Shown here: positions 10,245 through 23,500 of the stretch, one piece after another | Layout of the letters: the number at the start of each line of letters is the position of its first letter | Numbering within the stretch: the first letter of the stretch is position 1 | Source: Hypericum androsaemum | Taxonomy: Eukaryota; Streptophyta; Magnoliopsida; Malpighiales; Hypericaceae | Assembly: GCA_963995505.1 (NCBI GenBank) | Contig: OZ023187.1 | Location: 14,533,176 to 14,597,175, forward strand | DNA length: 64,000 nucleotides | Reading direction: 5' to 3' | Notes under the pieces: generated by a model | The model's input: the letters and a program-made list of their open reading frames with translations, nothing else | What the model was told of the DNA's origin: nothing | Databases searched by the model: none | Translations under genes and position numbers: made by a program

Positions 10245-13200
10245 ATGTCTAATCCTGCGAATATTTCTGCCAACATCAATTCGATCCCCATGCTGAATGG
10301 CACAAATTTCAAGTCCTGGAAGGAGAACATACTTATAGTTCTTGGTGTTATGGACTTGGATTTTGCTATAAGGACTGACTGCCCTACAGCTTTGACAGTT
10401 GAGAGTACCTCTGAACATAAGAGGGAGATAGAAAAGTGGGAGCGGTCAAACAGAATGTGCATGATGATCATTAAGAAAGCCATTCCTGAGGCATTTAGAG
10501 ACACTACGTCAGAAAAAATTCTGACGGTTAAGACAAAGTTTGTCGAGAACGAAAAGGCTGAAATTGGTACGCTCTTGACAAACCTTATTTCAATGAGGTA
10601 TAAGGGTAAAGGCAACATCAGGGAGTACATCATGGAGATGTCTCATTTAACTTCAAAGCTGAAAGCCCTCAAGCTTGAAATCTCTCAAGACTTGTTGGTG
10701 CATCTGGTTTTAATATCTCTTCCAGCACAGTTCGGTCAATTTAAGGTGAGCTATAATTGTCAGAAAGAGACCTGGTCTCTGAATGAGCTCATCTCTCACT
10801 GTGTCCAGGAAGAGGAAAGGATGAAGTTAGACAAGAAAAATGTTGCTAATGTTGCTTTTACCCGTAAGGACAAAGGCAACAAAAGGAAGAAGGATGCTGC
10901 AGATACAGCACCAGAAAAGAAAGCTGATGACAAAGGTTGTTTCTTTTGTGGAGCTGAAGGACACATGAAGAAGCAGTGCACTAATTATCACGCTTGGCGT
11001 GCTAAGAAGGGTATGTTTCTTAACTTGGGTTGTACTACAGTAAATTTAACTTCGGTGCCTGGATACACTTGGTGGGTAGACTCTGGTGCTACTACTCACG
11101 TAAGTGTATCTATGTAGGGTTGCTTGAATTGCCGAAAGCCAAGTGATGCTGAAAGACTCATCTATGTGGGCGATGGCAATTCAGCAGCGGTTGAAGTGAT
11201 AGGGACTTTTAGATTATTATTAAAGACTGGATACTATTTGGATCTTTTGGAAATATTTGTGGTGCCGTCATTTAGGCAGAATTTGATTTCTATTCCTGCA
11301 TTAGACAAATCTGGTTATTCTTGCTCTTTCGGGAATAGAAAATTTAGCTTGTTTCGTGATTCAAATTTAGTTGGTTCTGGGTCTTTGTCGGTTTATGATA
11401 ATCTATATTCAATTGATACAATCACTTCATATACCCAGTCCTTGCAATTAAGTACACGACCTCATAAGCGAAAGCTGACAAATGAGAATTCGACTTCGCT
11501 ATGGCACAAAAGGTTAGGTCATATCTCTCGAAAGAGGATAGAAAGATTAGTGTCAAGCGAAATTTTAGACCCTTTAGACTATGCGGATTTTGATATTTGC
11601 ATTAATTGTATAAAGGGAAAGACAACCCATCAGAGAAGATATGATGCCAATAGAGCTGTGGCTGTTTTGGATTTAATCCATACAGATGTATGTGGGCCAT
11701 TTCCAACGGCAGCTTGGAATGGTCAACAATACTTTATAACATTCACAGATGATTTTTCAAGGTATGGCTATATATATCTGATAAGTGAAAAGTCACAGTC
11801 ATTGGACGTGTTCAAAAGTTTTAAAGCTGAAGTTGAAAATCAACTAGGCAAAAGGATTAAAAGCGTCAGATCTGACCGTGGTGGTGAATACTATGGTAGA
11901 TATGATGGTTCAGGTGAACAACGTCCAGGACCATTTGCTAGATTCCTAGAGGAATGCGGTATCGTCCCACAGTACACCATGCCTGGCTCACCTGCCATGA
12001 ATGGCATTGCTGAAAGACGAAATAGAACGCTTAAGGACATGGTAAGGAGTATGATTTCTCACTCTAACTTACCTGAATCGCTTTGGGGAGAGGCACTTAA
12101 GACTGCAGCATATATTCTGAACAGAGTTCCAACTAAGGCAACAACCAAAACCCCATATGAAATATGGATAGGCAAACTACCTAGTTTGAACCATTTTCAT
12201 ATCTGGGGATGTCCAGCTGAGGCAAGGCCTTACAGGCCAAATGAAAAGAAACTGGACTCAAGGACGGTTAGTTGCTATTTTATTGGTTACTCTGAAAGAT
12301 CCAGGAGTTATAAGTTCTACGATCCCACATCTAGATCAATTTTTGAGTCGGGAAATGCCCGGTTCTTTGAGGATGTTGAGCTTGGGGGGGAAGATCAAGT
12401 AAGGGATATTTCTTTTGAGGAGGAATCAGGTACGATTCCTAATATTCCTTGTGACAATGTACAGGTTTTAATACCTGTCATTGCTTAAGAAGGAAATACA
12501 GAACCTCAAGAGGAAAATGTCGAACAACCTCCCATTCAAAGTGAGGTAATCATTCCTGATGAACAAGCTCTACCACCTCAAGAACCTATGCCATTAAGGA
12601 GATCCACTAGAGAAAGGAGAAATGCATTGTCAGATGATTATCTTGTATTTCTCCATGAACATGAGTTTGACATTGGCATAAAGGAAGATGATTCAATCAA
12701 CTTCGAAAAGGCCATGAAAAGTTCTGAATCTCTAGAGTGGATAAATGCCATGAATGAAGAGATGAAATCCATGAAGGACAATGACGTTTGGGATCTTGTC
12801 TCATTGCCTGAAGGAACGAAACCTATTGGTTGTAAATGGATATTTAAAACCAAGCGGGATTCGAAGGGTAATGTAGAAAGATATAAGGCTCGTCTTGTTG
12901 CTAAGGGTTTTACACAGAAAGAAGGCATTGACTATAAAGAGACTTTCTCTCCAGTTTCTTCGAAAGACTCTCTTAGGGTTATAATGGCATTAGTGACACA
13001 TTTTGATCTTGAGTTGCATCAGATGGATGTTAAGACAGCTTTTCTTAATGGCGACATTGAGGAAACTATCTATATGGTGCAGCCAGAAAACTTTGTTTCC
13101 GGAGATCCAAAGTCTATGGTTTGCAAACTTAAGAAATCCATTTATGGGCTTAAGCAAGCATCTCGACAATGGTATTTCAAGTTTCATCAAGTAATCAGCT

Positions 13201-14267
13201 CTTATGGTTTTAAGATGAATTTGGTTGATGAATGTATATACCATAAGTTCTGTGGGAGCAAACATATTTTCCTGGTTTTGTATGTGGATGACGTCTTGCT
13301 TGCCAGCAATGATATTGATATTTTGCATGACACCAAGAGATTTCTAGCTAAGAATTTTGAGATGAAAGATCTTGGTGATGCTTCTTTTGTTTTAGGAATC
13401 TAGATATACCGAGATCGTTCTCGATGTATTCTTGGATTATCACAAAAGGCCTATATTGAAAAGGTTCTTAAGAGATATGGCATGCAAGATTGCAGACCGG
13501 GTGATACCCCTGTGGCTAAGGGAGACAAGTTTAGTCTCGAACAGTGTCCTAAGAATGCTTTAGAGAAAGAAGAAATGCATCAATTTCCATATGCTTCAGC
13601 AGTTGGAAGTCTGATGTATGCTCAAGTTCGTACGCGTCCTGACATTGCGTTCATTACAGGAATGTTGGGTAGATATTTGAGTAATCCAGGTTTAGATCAT
13701 TGGAAAGCAGTCAAAAGAGTCATGAGGTACTTACAGAGAACAAAAGGGTACATGCTCACATATAGGAAGTCAGATCAACTTGAGATCGTTGGATACTCTG
13801 ACTCAGATTAGGCTGGATGCCAAGATAGCATAAAATCCACATCCGGTTATGTCTTTCTGCTTGCTGGAGGAGTAGTCTCCTGGAAGAGTGCTAAACAGTC
13901 AATTACAGCATCTTCTACCATGGCAGCAGAATTCATAGCATGTAATGAGGCATCTAGTCAAGGAATGTGGCTGCGAAACTTTGTCACCGAACTACGAATA
14001 GTGGGAGGCATTGAAAAACCTCTCAAACTATTTTGTGACAACAAGTCTGCAGTCATGTATTCTAATAACAATAGAAGCTCTATAAAGTCAAAGCATATAG
14101 ACATCAAGTTTCTAGTTGTTAAAGAAAGAATACAGGATGGTCAGTTATCTATAGAACATATTGGGACAAACTCGATGATAGCGGATCCGCTTACAAAGGG
14201 ATTGACACCCAAGGTGTTTCATGAGCATACAGCTCGTATGGGTGTCATATTCATTGAGGATATTTAG
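10245..14267 (+). pseudogene. A1 copia polyprotein, broken by four stop codons
   Basis: One continuous reading frame from the ATG at 10245 to TAG at 14265-14267, interrupted only by in-frame stops at 11115-11117, 12486-12488, 13401-13403 and 13809-13811. Order: gag (LNGTNFKSW, then zinc knuckle CFFCGAEGHMKKQC near 10939), aspartic protease (WWVDSGATTHVS near 11071), integrase zinc region ([13 protein letters not shown]) and catalytic core ([26 protein letters not shown]), reverse transcriptase (YVDDVLL near 13281) and RNase H (SDSD, DNKSAV). Integrase before RT makes it Ty1/copia. Comparison with A2 shows three stops are CAG/CAA to TAG/TAA and one is TAT to TAG. A 21-nt in-frame deletion in gag near 10533 removes seven residues that A2 keeps. 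Not functional as it stands. Confidence 0.9.
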
Positions 14268-14697
14268 TTTCAGTGGGAGTTTGTCATTTGGATGTTCTGA
14301 TGGATATGTTTTGGTTATTTCAGTTTATGGATATTATGAGGTTGTTTTCTGCAGAAATACATTTTGAAGTTTTTATCCATACTCTGATTTTGTTTGGTTG
14401 ATCTCACTAAAGTTTTAAGGTTGGACTAGTTGGAAATAGACATGTTTAGATCACATTACATGAAATTTCCATGCTACACATCCACATCATAATCTATGTC
14501 ATTCAATTATATCGCATTGTGACCATTGTTGGGTCGAGTTACGAAAATAAATGTAACAAAGGCTTCTTTGATCCTATGTTGATATGATTGATGGACGAGA
14601 TTGGTTATAGATGCATTTCAGTAATGACAGCAATATGAGCTCAATAAGGTATCTGTTATATGATTATAAGGTTGCACATATAGCCCAAGTGGGAGAT
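14268..14697 (+). other. A1 3' untranslated region and polypurine tract
   Basis: Noncoding stretch between the pol stop and the 3' LTR. It ends AAGTGGGAGAT just before TGTTGG, the purine-rich primer for plus-strand synthesis. The same region recurs in A4 (47697-48126). Confidence 0.8.
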
Positions 14698-15145
14698 TGT
14701 TGGATCCTTAATCCAACATTGGGCTTATATGTGACATAATCATATAATGGGTTGTCATATTCGGCTGAGCCCACTTGAAAGTGATCAAGTAAGTATTCGG
14801 GCTTTAATGTATCTAGTAGGGTGCGGACCTTTAATGTGTAGAGACATTAAGTTAATTGCTTGTTTTGTTATGGGCAAAACGGTAATTTACCAAATATGAG
14901 TTTTTCCCTATATAAGGAGGGTCTTGGTCCCCGGGTTAGATAACACCGACACACTATGCTTCCCATTGAGTTTAGGTGAGAGAAAGATTAAGGAATTCTC
15001 TCAAGGTTTGTCGTAACCTGGAAGGCCAACCCGTCTTCCTGGATCAGAGCTGCACTATGGATTCAGGTATGTTCCGCATTTAGTTTTGTCTTGATAATTT
15101 ACATGAGATCTTGGGATATGGATTATAAGGTTGATTGATCCAACA
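14698..15145 (+). repeat. family A LTR (internal, 3' of A1)
   Basis: 448-bp LTR from TGTTGGAT to GATCCAACA with TATA box CTATATAAGG. It is followed not by host DNA or a target duplication but by family A pol sequence starting GGATCAAGTAAGG. So A1 ends here only by sequence similarity; its flank does not match that of the 5' LTR. Confidence 0.9.
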
Positions 15146-15597
15146 AGGATCAAGTAAGGGATATTTCTTTTGAGGAGGAATCAGGTACGATTCCTAATAT
15201 TTCTTGTGACAATGTACAGGTTTTAATACCTGTCATTGCTCAAGAAGGAAATACAGAACCTCAAGAGAAAAATGTCGAACAACCTCCCATTCAAAGTGAG
15301 GTAATCATTCCTGATGAACAAGCTCTACCACCTCAAGAACCTATGCCATTAAGGAGATCCACTAGAGAAAGGAGAAATGCATTGTCAGATGATTATCTTG
15401 TATTTCTCCATGAACATGAGTTTGACATTGACATAAAGGAAGATGATCCAATCAACTTCGAAAAGGCCATGAAAAGTTCTGAATCTTTAGAGTGGATAAA
15501 TGCCATGAATGAAGAGATGAAATCCATGAAGGACAATGACGTTTGGGATCTTGTCTCATTGCCTGAAGGAACGAAACCTATTGGTTGTAAATATTCT
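15146..15597 (+). mobile_element. family A pol fragment (plus)
   Basis: Corresponds to A1 positions of about 12394-12838: end of the integrase region and start of RT, including [16 protein letters not shown]. It is abruptly joined on the left to an A LTR end and on the right, after a 5-base filler, to an inverted A LTR. Coding fragment only. Confidence 0.85.
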
Positions 15598-15998
15598 TGT
15601 TGGATCAATCAACCTTATAATCCATATCCCAAGATCTCATGTAAATTATCAAGACAAAACTGAATGCGGAACATACCTGAATCCATAGTGCAGCTCTGAT
15701 CCAGGAAGACGGGTTGGCCATCCAGGTTACGACAAACCTTGAGAGAATTCCTTAAGCTTTCTCTCACCTAAACTCAATGGGAAGCGTAGTGTGTCGGTGT
15801 TATCTAACCCGGGGACCAAGACCCTCCTTATATAGGGAAAAACCCATATTTGGTAAATTACCGTTTTGCCCATAACAAAACAAGCAATTAACTTAATGTC
15901 TCTACACATTAAAGGTCCGCACCCTACTAGATACATTAAAGCCCGAATACTTACTTGATCACTTTCAAGTGGGCTCAGCCGAATATGACAACCCATTA
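15598..15998 (-). repeat. A2 3' LTR, truncated
   Basis: Inverted family A LTR beginning (plus strand) TGTTGGATCAATC. The 5'-most part of the LTR (about 45 bp) and the adjacent polypurine region are missing. After CAACCCATTA there is a short filler (about CTTGATTA) and then the 3' untranslated region resumes at TTTGTTACATTT, a deletion of roughly 200 bp spanning the LTR boundary. Confidence 0.85.
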
Positions 15999-16300
15999 CT
16001 TGATTACTTTGTTACATTTATTTTCGTAACTCGACCCAACAATGGTCACAATGCGATATAATTGAATGACATAGATTATGATGTGGATGTGTAGCATGGA
16101 AATTTCATGTAATGTGATCTAAACATGTCTATTTCTAACTAGTCCAACCTTAAAACTTTAGTGAGATCAACCAAACAAAATCAGAGTATGGATAAAAACT
16201 TCAAAATGTATTTCTGCAGAAAATAACCTCATAATATCCATAAACTGAAATAACCAAAACATATCCATCAGAACATCCAAATGACAAACTCCCACTAAAA

Positions 16301-18988
16301 CTAAATATCCTCAATGAATATGACACCCATACGAGCTGTATGCTCATGAAACACCTTGGGTGTCAATCCCTTTGTAAATGGATCCGCTATCATCGAGTTT
16401 GTCCCAATATGTTCTATAGATAACTGACCATCCTGTATTCTTTCTTTAACAACTAGAAACTTGATGTCTATATGCTTTGACTTTATAGAGCTTCTATTGT
16501 TATTAGAATACATGACTGCAGACTTGTTGTCACAAAATAGTTTGAGAGGTTTTTCAATGCCTCCCACTATTCGCAGTCCGGTGACAAAGTTTCGCAGCCA
16601 CATTCCTTGACTAGATGCCTCATTACATGCTATGAATTCTGCTGCCATGGTAGAAGATGCTGTAATTGACTGTTTAGCACTCTTCCAGGAGACTACTCCT
16701 CCAGCAAGCAGAAAGACATAATCGGATGTGGATTTTATGCTATCTTGGCATCCAGCATAATCTGAGTCAGAGTATCCAACGATCTCAAGTTGATCTGACT
16801 TCCTATATGTGAGCATGTACCCTTTTGTTCTCTGTAAGTACCTCATGACTCTTTTGACTGCTTTCCAATGATCTAAACCTGGATTACTCAAATATCTACC
16901 CAACATTCCTGTAATGAACGCAATGTCAGGACACGTACAAATTTGAGCATACATCAGACTTCCAACTGCTGAAGCATATGGAAATTGATGCATTTCTTCT
17001 TTCTCTAAAGCATTCTTAGGACACTGTTCGAGACTAAACTTGTCTCCCTTAGCCACAGGGGTATCACCCGGTCTGCAATCTTGCATGCCATATCTCTTAA
17101 GAACCTTTTCAATATAGGCCTTTTGTGATAATCTAAAAATAGATCGAGAACGATCTCGGTATATCTGGATTCCTAAAACAAAAGAAGCATCACCAAGATC
17201 TTTCATCTCAAAATTCTTAGCTAGAAATCTCTTGGTGTCATGCAAAATATCAATATCATTGCTGGCAAGCAAGACGTCATCCACATACAAAACCAGGAAA
17301 ATATGTTTGCTCCCACAGAACTTATGGTATATACATTCATCAACCAAATTCATCTTAAAACCATAAGAGCTGATTACTTGATGAAACTTGAAATACCATT
17401 GTCGAGATGCTTGCTTAAGCCCATAGATGGATTTCTTAAGTTTGCAAACCATAGACTTTGGATCTCCGGAAACAAAGTTTTCTGGCTGCACCATATAGAT
17501 AGTTTCCTCAATGTCGCCATTAAGAAAAGCTGTCTTAACATCCATCTGATGAAACTCAAGATCAAAATGTGCCACTAATGCCATTATAACCCTAAGAGAG
17601 TCTTTCGAAGAAACTGGAGAGAAAGTCTCTTTATAGTCAATGCCTTCTTTCTGTGTAAAACCCTTAGCAACAAGACGAGCCTTATATCTTTCTACATTAC
17701 CCTTCGAATCCCGCTTGGTTTTAAATATCCATTTACAACCAATAGGTTTCGTTCCTTCAGGCAATGAGACAAGATCCCAAACGTCATTGTTCTTCTTGGA
17801 TTTCATCTCTTCATTCATGGCATTTATCCACTCTAGAGATTCAGAACTTTTCATGGCCTTTTCGAAGTTGATTGGATCATCTTCCTTTATGCCAATGTCA
17901 AACTCATGTTCATGGAGAAATACAAGATAATCATCTGACAATGCATTTCTCCTTTCTCTAGTGGATCTCCTTAATGGCATAGGTTCTTGAGGTGGTAGAG
18001 CTTGTTCATCAGGAATGATTACCTCACTTTGAATGGGAGGTTGTTCGACATTTTTCTCTTGAGGTTCTGTATTTCCTTCTTGAGCAATGACAGGTATTAA
18101 AACCTGTACATTGTCACAAGGAATATTAGGAATCGTACCTGATTCCTCCTCAAAAGAAATATCCCTTACTTGATCTTCCCCCCCAAGCTCAACATCCTCA
18201 AAGAACCGGGCATTTTCCGACTCAAAAATTGATCTAAATGTGGGATCGTAGAACTTATAACCCCTGGATCTTTCAGAGTAACCAATAAAATAGCGACTAA
18301 CCGTCCTTGAGTCCAGTTTCTTTTCATTTGGCCTGTAAGGCCTTGCCTCAGCTGGACATCCCCAGATATGAAAATGGTTCAAACTAGGTGGTTTGCCTAT
18401 CCATATTTCATATGGGGTTTTGGTTGTTGCCTTAGTTGGAACTCTGTTCAGAATATATGCTGCAGTCTTAAGTGCCTCTCCCCAAAGCGATTCAGGTAAG
18501 GTAGAGTGAGAAATCATACTCCTTACCATGTCCTTAAGCGTTCTGTTTCGTCTTTCAGCAACACCATTCATGGCAGGTGAGCCAGGCATGGTGTACTGTG
18601 GGACGATACCGCATTCCTCTAGGAATCTAGCAAATGGTCCTGGACGTTGTTCACCTGAACCATCATATCTACCATAGTATTCACCACCACGGTCAGATCT
18701 GACGCTTTTAATCCTTTTGCCTAGTTGATTTTCAACTTCAGCTTTAAAACTTTTGAACACGTCTAATGACTGTGACTTTTCACTTATCAGATATATATAG
18801 CCATACCTTGAAAAATCATCTGTGAATGTTATAAAGTATTGTTGACCATTCCAAGCTGCCGTTGGAAATGGCCCACATACATCTGTATGGATTAAATCCA
18901 AAACAGCCACAGCTCTATTGGCATCATATCTTCTCTGATGGGTTGTCTTTCCCTTATATACAATTAATACAAATATCAAAATCTGCAT
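16301..18988 (-). CDS. A2 copia integrase-RT-RNase H frame (895 codons, no stops)
   Basis: The longest uninterrupted coding stretch in the window. In order it carries the integrase core ([46 protein letters not shown]), the linker with [16 protein letters not shown], reverse transcriptase ([45 protein letters not shown]) and RNase H ([30 protein letters not shown]). The catalytic D-D-E and YVDD residues are present. The first dozen residues are out of frame: relative to A1 one extra base near 18955 shifts the frame in the integrase zinc region, separating this part from the gag-protease frame upstream (19760-18954). It needs that frame to be expressed, so it is probably inactive, but it has decayed little. 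Confidence 0.85.
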   Translation of the reverse strand: MQILIFVLIVYKGKTTHQRRYDANRAVAVLDLIHTDVCGPFPTAAWNGQQYFITFTDDFSRYGYIYLISEKSQSLDVFKSFKAEVENQLGKRIKSVRSDRGGEYYGRYDGSGEQRPGPFARFLEECGIVPQYTMPGSPAMNGVAERRNRTLKDMVRSMISHSTLPESLWGEALKTAAYILNRVPTKATTKTPYEIWIGKPPSLNHFHIWGCPAEARPYRPNEKKLDSRTVSRYFIGYSERSRGYKFYDPTFRSIFESENARFFEDVELGGEDQVRDISFEEESGTIPNIPCDNVQVLIPVIAQEGNTEPQEKNVEQPPIQSEVIIPDEQALPPQEPMPLRRSTRERRNALSDDYLVFLHEHEFDIGIKEDDPINFEKAMKSSESLEWINAMNEEMKSKKNNDVWDLVSLPEGTKPIGCKWIFKTKRDSKGNVERYKARLVAKGFTQKEGIDYKETFSPVSSKDSLRVIMALVAHFDLEFHQMDVKTAFLNGDIEETIYMVQPENFVSGDPKSMVCKLKKSIYGLKQASRQWYFKFHQVISSYGFKMNLVDECIYHKFCGSKHIFLVLYVDDVLLASNDIDILHDTKRFLAKNFEMKDLGDASFVLGIQIYRDRSRSIFRLSQKAYIEKVLKRYGMQDCRPGDTPVAKGDKFSLEQCPKNALEKEEMHQFPYASAVGSLMYAQICTCPDIAFITGMLGRYLSNPGLDHWKAVKRVMRYLQRTKGYMLTYRKSDQLEIVGYSDSDYAGCQDSIKSTSDYVFLLAGGVVSWKSAKQSITASSTMAAEFIACNEASSQGMWLRNFVTGLRIVGGIEKPLKLFCDNKSAVMYSNNNRSSIKSKHIDIKFLVVKERIQDGQLSIEHIGTNSMIADPFTKGLTPKVFHEHTARMGVIFIEDI

Positions 18989-19785
18989 AGTCTAAAGGGT
19001 CTAAAATTTCGCTTGACACTAATCTTTCTATCCTCTTTCGAGAGATATGACCTAACCTTTTGTGCCATAGCGAAGCCGAATTCTCATTTGTCAGCTTTCG
19101 CTTATGAGGTCGTGTACTTAATTGCAAGGACTGGGTATATGAAGTGATTGTATCAATTGAATATAGATTATCATAAACCGACAAAGACCCAGAACCAACT
19201 AAATTTGAATCATGAAACAAGCTAAATTTTCTATTCCCGAAAGAGCAAGAATAACCAGATTTGTCTAATGCAGGAATAGAAATCAAATTCCGCCTAAATG
19301 ACGGCACCACAAATGTTTCCAAAAGATCCAAATAGTATCCAGTCTTTAATAATAATCTAAAAGTCCCTATCACTTCAACCGCAGCTGAATTGCCATCGCC
19401 CACATAGATGAGTCTTTCAGCATCACTTGGCTTTCGGCAATTCAGGCAACCCTGCATAGATACACTTACGTGAGTAGTAGCACCAGAGTCTACCCACCAA
19501 GTGTATCCAGGCACCGAAGTTAAATTTACTGTAGTACAACCCAAGTTAAGAAACATACCCTTCTTAGCACGCCAAGCGTGATAATTAGTGCACTGCTTCT
19601 TCATGTGTCCTTCAGCTCCACAAAAGAAACAACCTTTGTCATCAGCTTTCTTTTGTTGTTTCTTTTCTGGTGCTGTATCTGCAGCATCCTTCTTCCTTTT
19701 CTTGCCTTTGTCCTTACGGGTAAAAGCAACATTAGCAACATTTGTCTTGTCTAACTTCATCCTTTCCTCTTCCTGGACACAGTGA
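18954..19785 (-). pseudogene. A2 gag C-terminus, protease and integrase zinc region
   Basis: Frame with the zinc knuckle CFFCGAEGHMKKQC, the protease motif WWVDSGATTHVS and the integrase HHCC region ([18 protein letters not shown]). It stops at 18954 because of the one-base insertion described for the downstream frame. Compared with A1, CAG is intact where A1 has its first stop. Upstream gag sequence (to about 20085) continues but is broken by stops and a 5-nt deletion near 20005. Confidence 0.85.
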
Positions 19786-20155
19786 GAGATGAGCTCATTC
19801 AGAGATCAGGTCTCTTTCTGACAATTATAGCTCACCTTAAATTGACCGAACTGTGCCGGAAGAGATATTAAAACCAGATGCACCAACAAGTCTTGAGAGA
19901 TTTAAAGCTTGAGGGCTTTCAGCTTTGAAGTTAAATGAGACATCTCCATGATGTACTCCCTGATGTTGCCTTTACCCTTATACCTCATTGAAATAAGGTT
20001 TGAGCGTACCAATTTCAGCCTTTTCGTTCTCGACAAACTTTGTCTCAATATCGGCAAGGAATTCCTTAACCGTCAGAATTTTTTTTTATAATAACTGGAA
20101 CAGATCTAAATCCGAAAAATCTTAACAATCTAGCATGAGAGGCTCTGATACCACT
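19786..20155 (-). mobile_element. A2 degraded gag N-terminal region, leader remnant and primer site
   Basis: Contains broken gag sequence, then a jump at a poly-A/T run (about 20080-20092) directly to the first bases of the leader. About 1.6 kb equivalent to A1 8940-10517, including the gag start, is deleted. The primer site (minus-strand TGGTATCAGAGC) is intact at 20142-20153. Confidence 0.8.
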
Positions 20156-20530
20156 TGTTGGATCAATCAACCTTATAATCCATATCCCAAGTTCTCATGT
20201 AAATTATCAAGACAAAACTGAATGCGGAACATACCTGAATCCATAGTGCAGCTCTGATCCAGGAAGACGGGTTGGCCTTCCAGGTTACGACAAACCTTGA
20301 GAGAATTCCTTAAGCTTTCTCTCACCTAAACTCAATGGAAAGCGTAGTGTGTCGGTGTTATCTAACCCGGGGACCAAGACCCTCCTTATATAGGGAAAAA
20401 CCCATATTTGGTAAATTACCATTTTGCCCATAACAAAACAAGCAATTAACTTAATGTCTCTACACATTAAAGGTCCGCACCCTACTAGATACATTAAAGC
20501 CTGGATACTTACTTGATCACTTTCAGTGGG
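20156..20530 (-). repeat. A2 5' LTR, truncated at a chimeric junction
   Basis: Inverted A LTR from TGTTGGATCAATC up to ACTTTCAGTGGGCT, where it runs into family B gag. The last about 70 bp of the LTR (its 5' end) are missing. The breakpoint sits in a shared word GTGGGCT. Confidence 0.85.
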
Positions 20531-23500
20531 CTAGCTGAGGCTGGCCACGTACTTAGTAACGAGCAGCAAATCCAAGCTGTCATTCGTTCCCTGCCTTCAA
20601 ACTGGGAACACATGAAAATGACTCTTACCCATGCTGATAATGTTACGACATTTGATGACATGGCCCGTCACCTCGAGCTAGAAGAGGATCACCTCCTAGC
20701 AATCAAAGTCCACCCAGAAGCACATGTGACTGGGTCTAGCTTCAGAGGAAGCAAGAGACTGATGGCCCGAAAGAGCAAAGGTAAGAACAGCTGGGAAAAT
20801 AAGAAAAAGAAAGCTGAAACTTCTGGAATTAATAAGAATAATTCTGGAAAGAAGAAACAACGAAAGTACAACATTTTAAAAGTAAAATATTTCAACTGTC
20901 AACAGAAGGGTCACTTTGCAAAAGACTGCAAAGTGAAAAAGAAGGTACATCTTATTCACTCATATGCGAGTAAATTATATGTATCTAGTACAATTCTTCT
21001 AACTGAAAGTCATCCTATGTGGGTGATTGATTCAGGAGCGACAGACCGTGTGACAAAGGACCGTGGTACTTTTGTTAAATTTCGACGACTACCAGTTGGA
21101 GCAAAATCTATCTATGTTGGCAATAACGCACGCGTAAATGTCAACGGGATAGGAACATGTAGTCTGAGCCTGCGTGAAGGACGCACCCTACTACTACATG
21201 ATGTATTATATGCTCCAGAAATTTGTCGGAATTTAATTTCTGTTTCAGCTTTAATGTCTCTTGGTTTTCGTTGGGTGTTTGAGAAGAATTATGTTCAATT
21301 GTTTTTGGAACATGTTTTCTATGGTTCTGGTTTTAAATCAGATAGTTTTTTAATCATGAATGTTGATCTTTGTGATTTACCTAATTCGAGTTTTTCCTTT
21401 GCCACTTCTTCACAAACATCTCAAGATGATGTTGTGCTATGGCACTCTAGACTGAGCCATATTGGTCAAGATTGCTTGAATCGTCTAGCTAAGGCATGAT
21501 TATTGGGTAATTTAGAAAAGGCTATATTACCTACTTGCGAATGTTGTCTAGAAGGAAAATTGACTAGAAAACCATTTGGGAAGGGAACTAGAGCCAATGA
21601 TCTATTGCAATTAGTCCATTCCGACATCTGTGGTCCAATGAATGTGAGGGCTAGACATGGAGCATACTATTTCATCACCTTTATAGATGACTATAGTAGA
21701 TTTGGTCAAATATATTTGATTTCTCACAAATCAGAAGCAATACGTTGTTTCAAGATATTTATGAATTATGCTGAGAATCAACTAGATCGAAAGATTAAGG
21801 CTTTACGAACTGATCGTGGTCGCGAGTATCTTTCTGATAAATTTAAAGCTCTGTGTCAAGAAAAAGGAATTGAACATCAGTTGTCCATTCCTTATACACC
21901 TCAACAAAATGGGGTAGCAGAAAGAAGGAATAGAACCCTTCTTGACATGGTTAGGTCTATGATGGCGGAGGCAAATTTGCCTATATCCTTTTATGGAGAT
22001 GCGCTCCTTACCGCTACATATGTTCTAAATCGTGTCCCCTCCAAGTCTGTCACTACCACCCCTTACGAAATGTGGACAGGTCGGAAACCTGATCTGAGCT
22101 ACTTAAGGCCGTAGGGGTGTGCATCTTACGTCCATACTACCTCGAATACATACGGTAAATTAGGACCGAGAGGTAAAAAGAGTATTTTTATAAGATACTC
22201 TGAAGTATCAAAAGGGTACGTGTTCGTGGGCGAACTAGAAAATGGACAAGTGACAGAATTTGAATCACGAGATGTCACATTCTTGGAAAAAGATTTTTCA
22301 AAATTGGGAGAGGTGAGTCATGATCTTGCCTTATATGAAGTTAATGAGCCAGAATCATCTGGATCACTCCATCCGAGTGGGAGAATTGTGGAGGAAGACA
22401 ATCAAGATTTTTCATCTCCAATTGATCCAGAAGTTCATGATCCAAATGATCAACATCTTAGTGGGAGTACTATTTCGATATCCAGTGGGAGTATGGATTT
22501 TCCTTTCAGTGGGAGTACGATTCCAGGTTATGATGAATACATGAGAGATGTTTATCAAAATCGGAAAAATTGTAGAACTAAAAGACCTAGCATTCCACGC
22601 CGACGATTTGAGATTGAAGGTGCTGCAAATGCTTTCTTGGTATCATTAAGAAAACATGGTGGTTCTAGTGAGATTCTTTTAGCTATCCTACAAGATGAAG
22701 ATGAACCTAAAAAAATTTCTGACGCTCTATCATCTCCCGAAAAGAATGAATGGGGTAAAGCAATGGAGGAAGAGATGACTTCCATGAGGAAAAACCAAGT
22801 ATGGAAACTGGCTGACCTACCTAAAGGACGTAGGGCAATTGGGAATAAATGGATTCTCAAAATTAAGCGTAAAGCAAACGGAAGTATCGAAAGGAACAAA
22901 GCTCGCTTAGTTGCCCAATAATTTTGACAACAGGAAGGAGTTGACTATGAGGAGACCTTTGCTCCTGTTGTTAGATTCACGTCCATTAGGATTATTCTGG
23001 CTATGGTGGCAAATTTGAACCTTGAGTTACATCAAATGGATGTTAAAACTGTATTTCTCAATGGAGAATTGGATGAAGAGATCTATATGGTCCAGCCAGA
23101 GGGCTACATCCAAAAAGGCAGCGAACATATGGTTTGCAAATTGAAAAGATCAATTTATGGCCTTAAGCAGTCTTCTAGACAATGGTATATTCGTTTTCAT
23201 AATACGATTATGTCGTATGACTTTAAAATGATAGACGAAGATCATTGTGTCTATATTAAGCACTCAGGTAAGAAGTTTGTCATAATTACGTTATATGTTG
23301 ATGACATTCTAATAGCTGGAAATGACATGGGATATCTAATCGAGCTCAAAGCTTGGTTCTCGTCCAACTTTGAAATGAAAGATATGGGAGAAGCTGATTA
23401 CATACTCGGGGTTAAGATCACGAGGAATCGTTCGAAGAGGCTATTATCTCTTTCACAAGAGACCTATATCTGCAAAGTAGTAGAATGATTCAATTGTAAT

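Noticed and set aside
9802..10633. Minus-strand frames of 95 and 177 codons at the start of A1
   Set aside because: Antisense to the leader and gag of A1, with no recognisable domain.
8425..15145. A1 as a self-contained insertion with its own target duplication
   Set aside because: Its right flank (AGGAT, then pol sequence) does not match the left flank ATAAT, which is found instead after the LTR at 48574.
17240..17930. Antisense open frames of 96 and 112 codons across the A reverse transcriptase, repeated in other copies
   Set aside because: They recur only because the underlying pol sequence is repeated. They follow the opposite strand of a conserved coding region and have no independent support.
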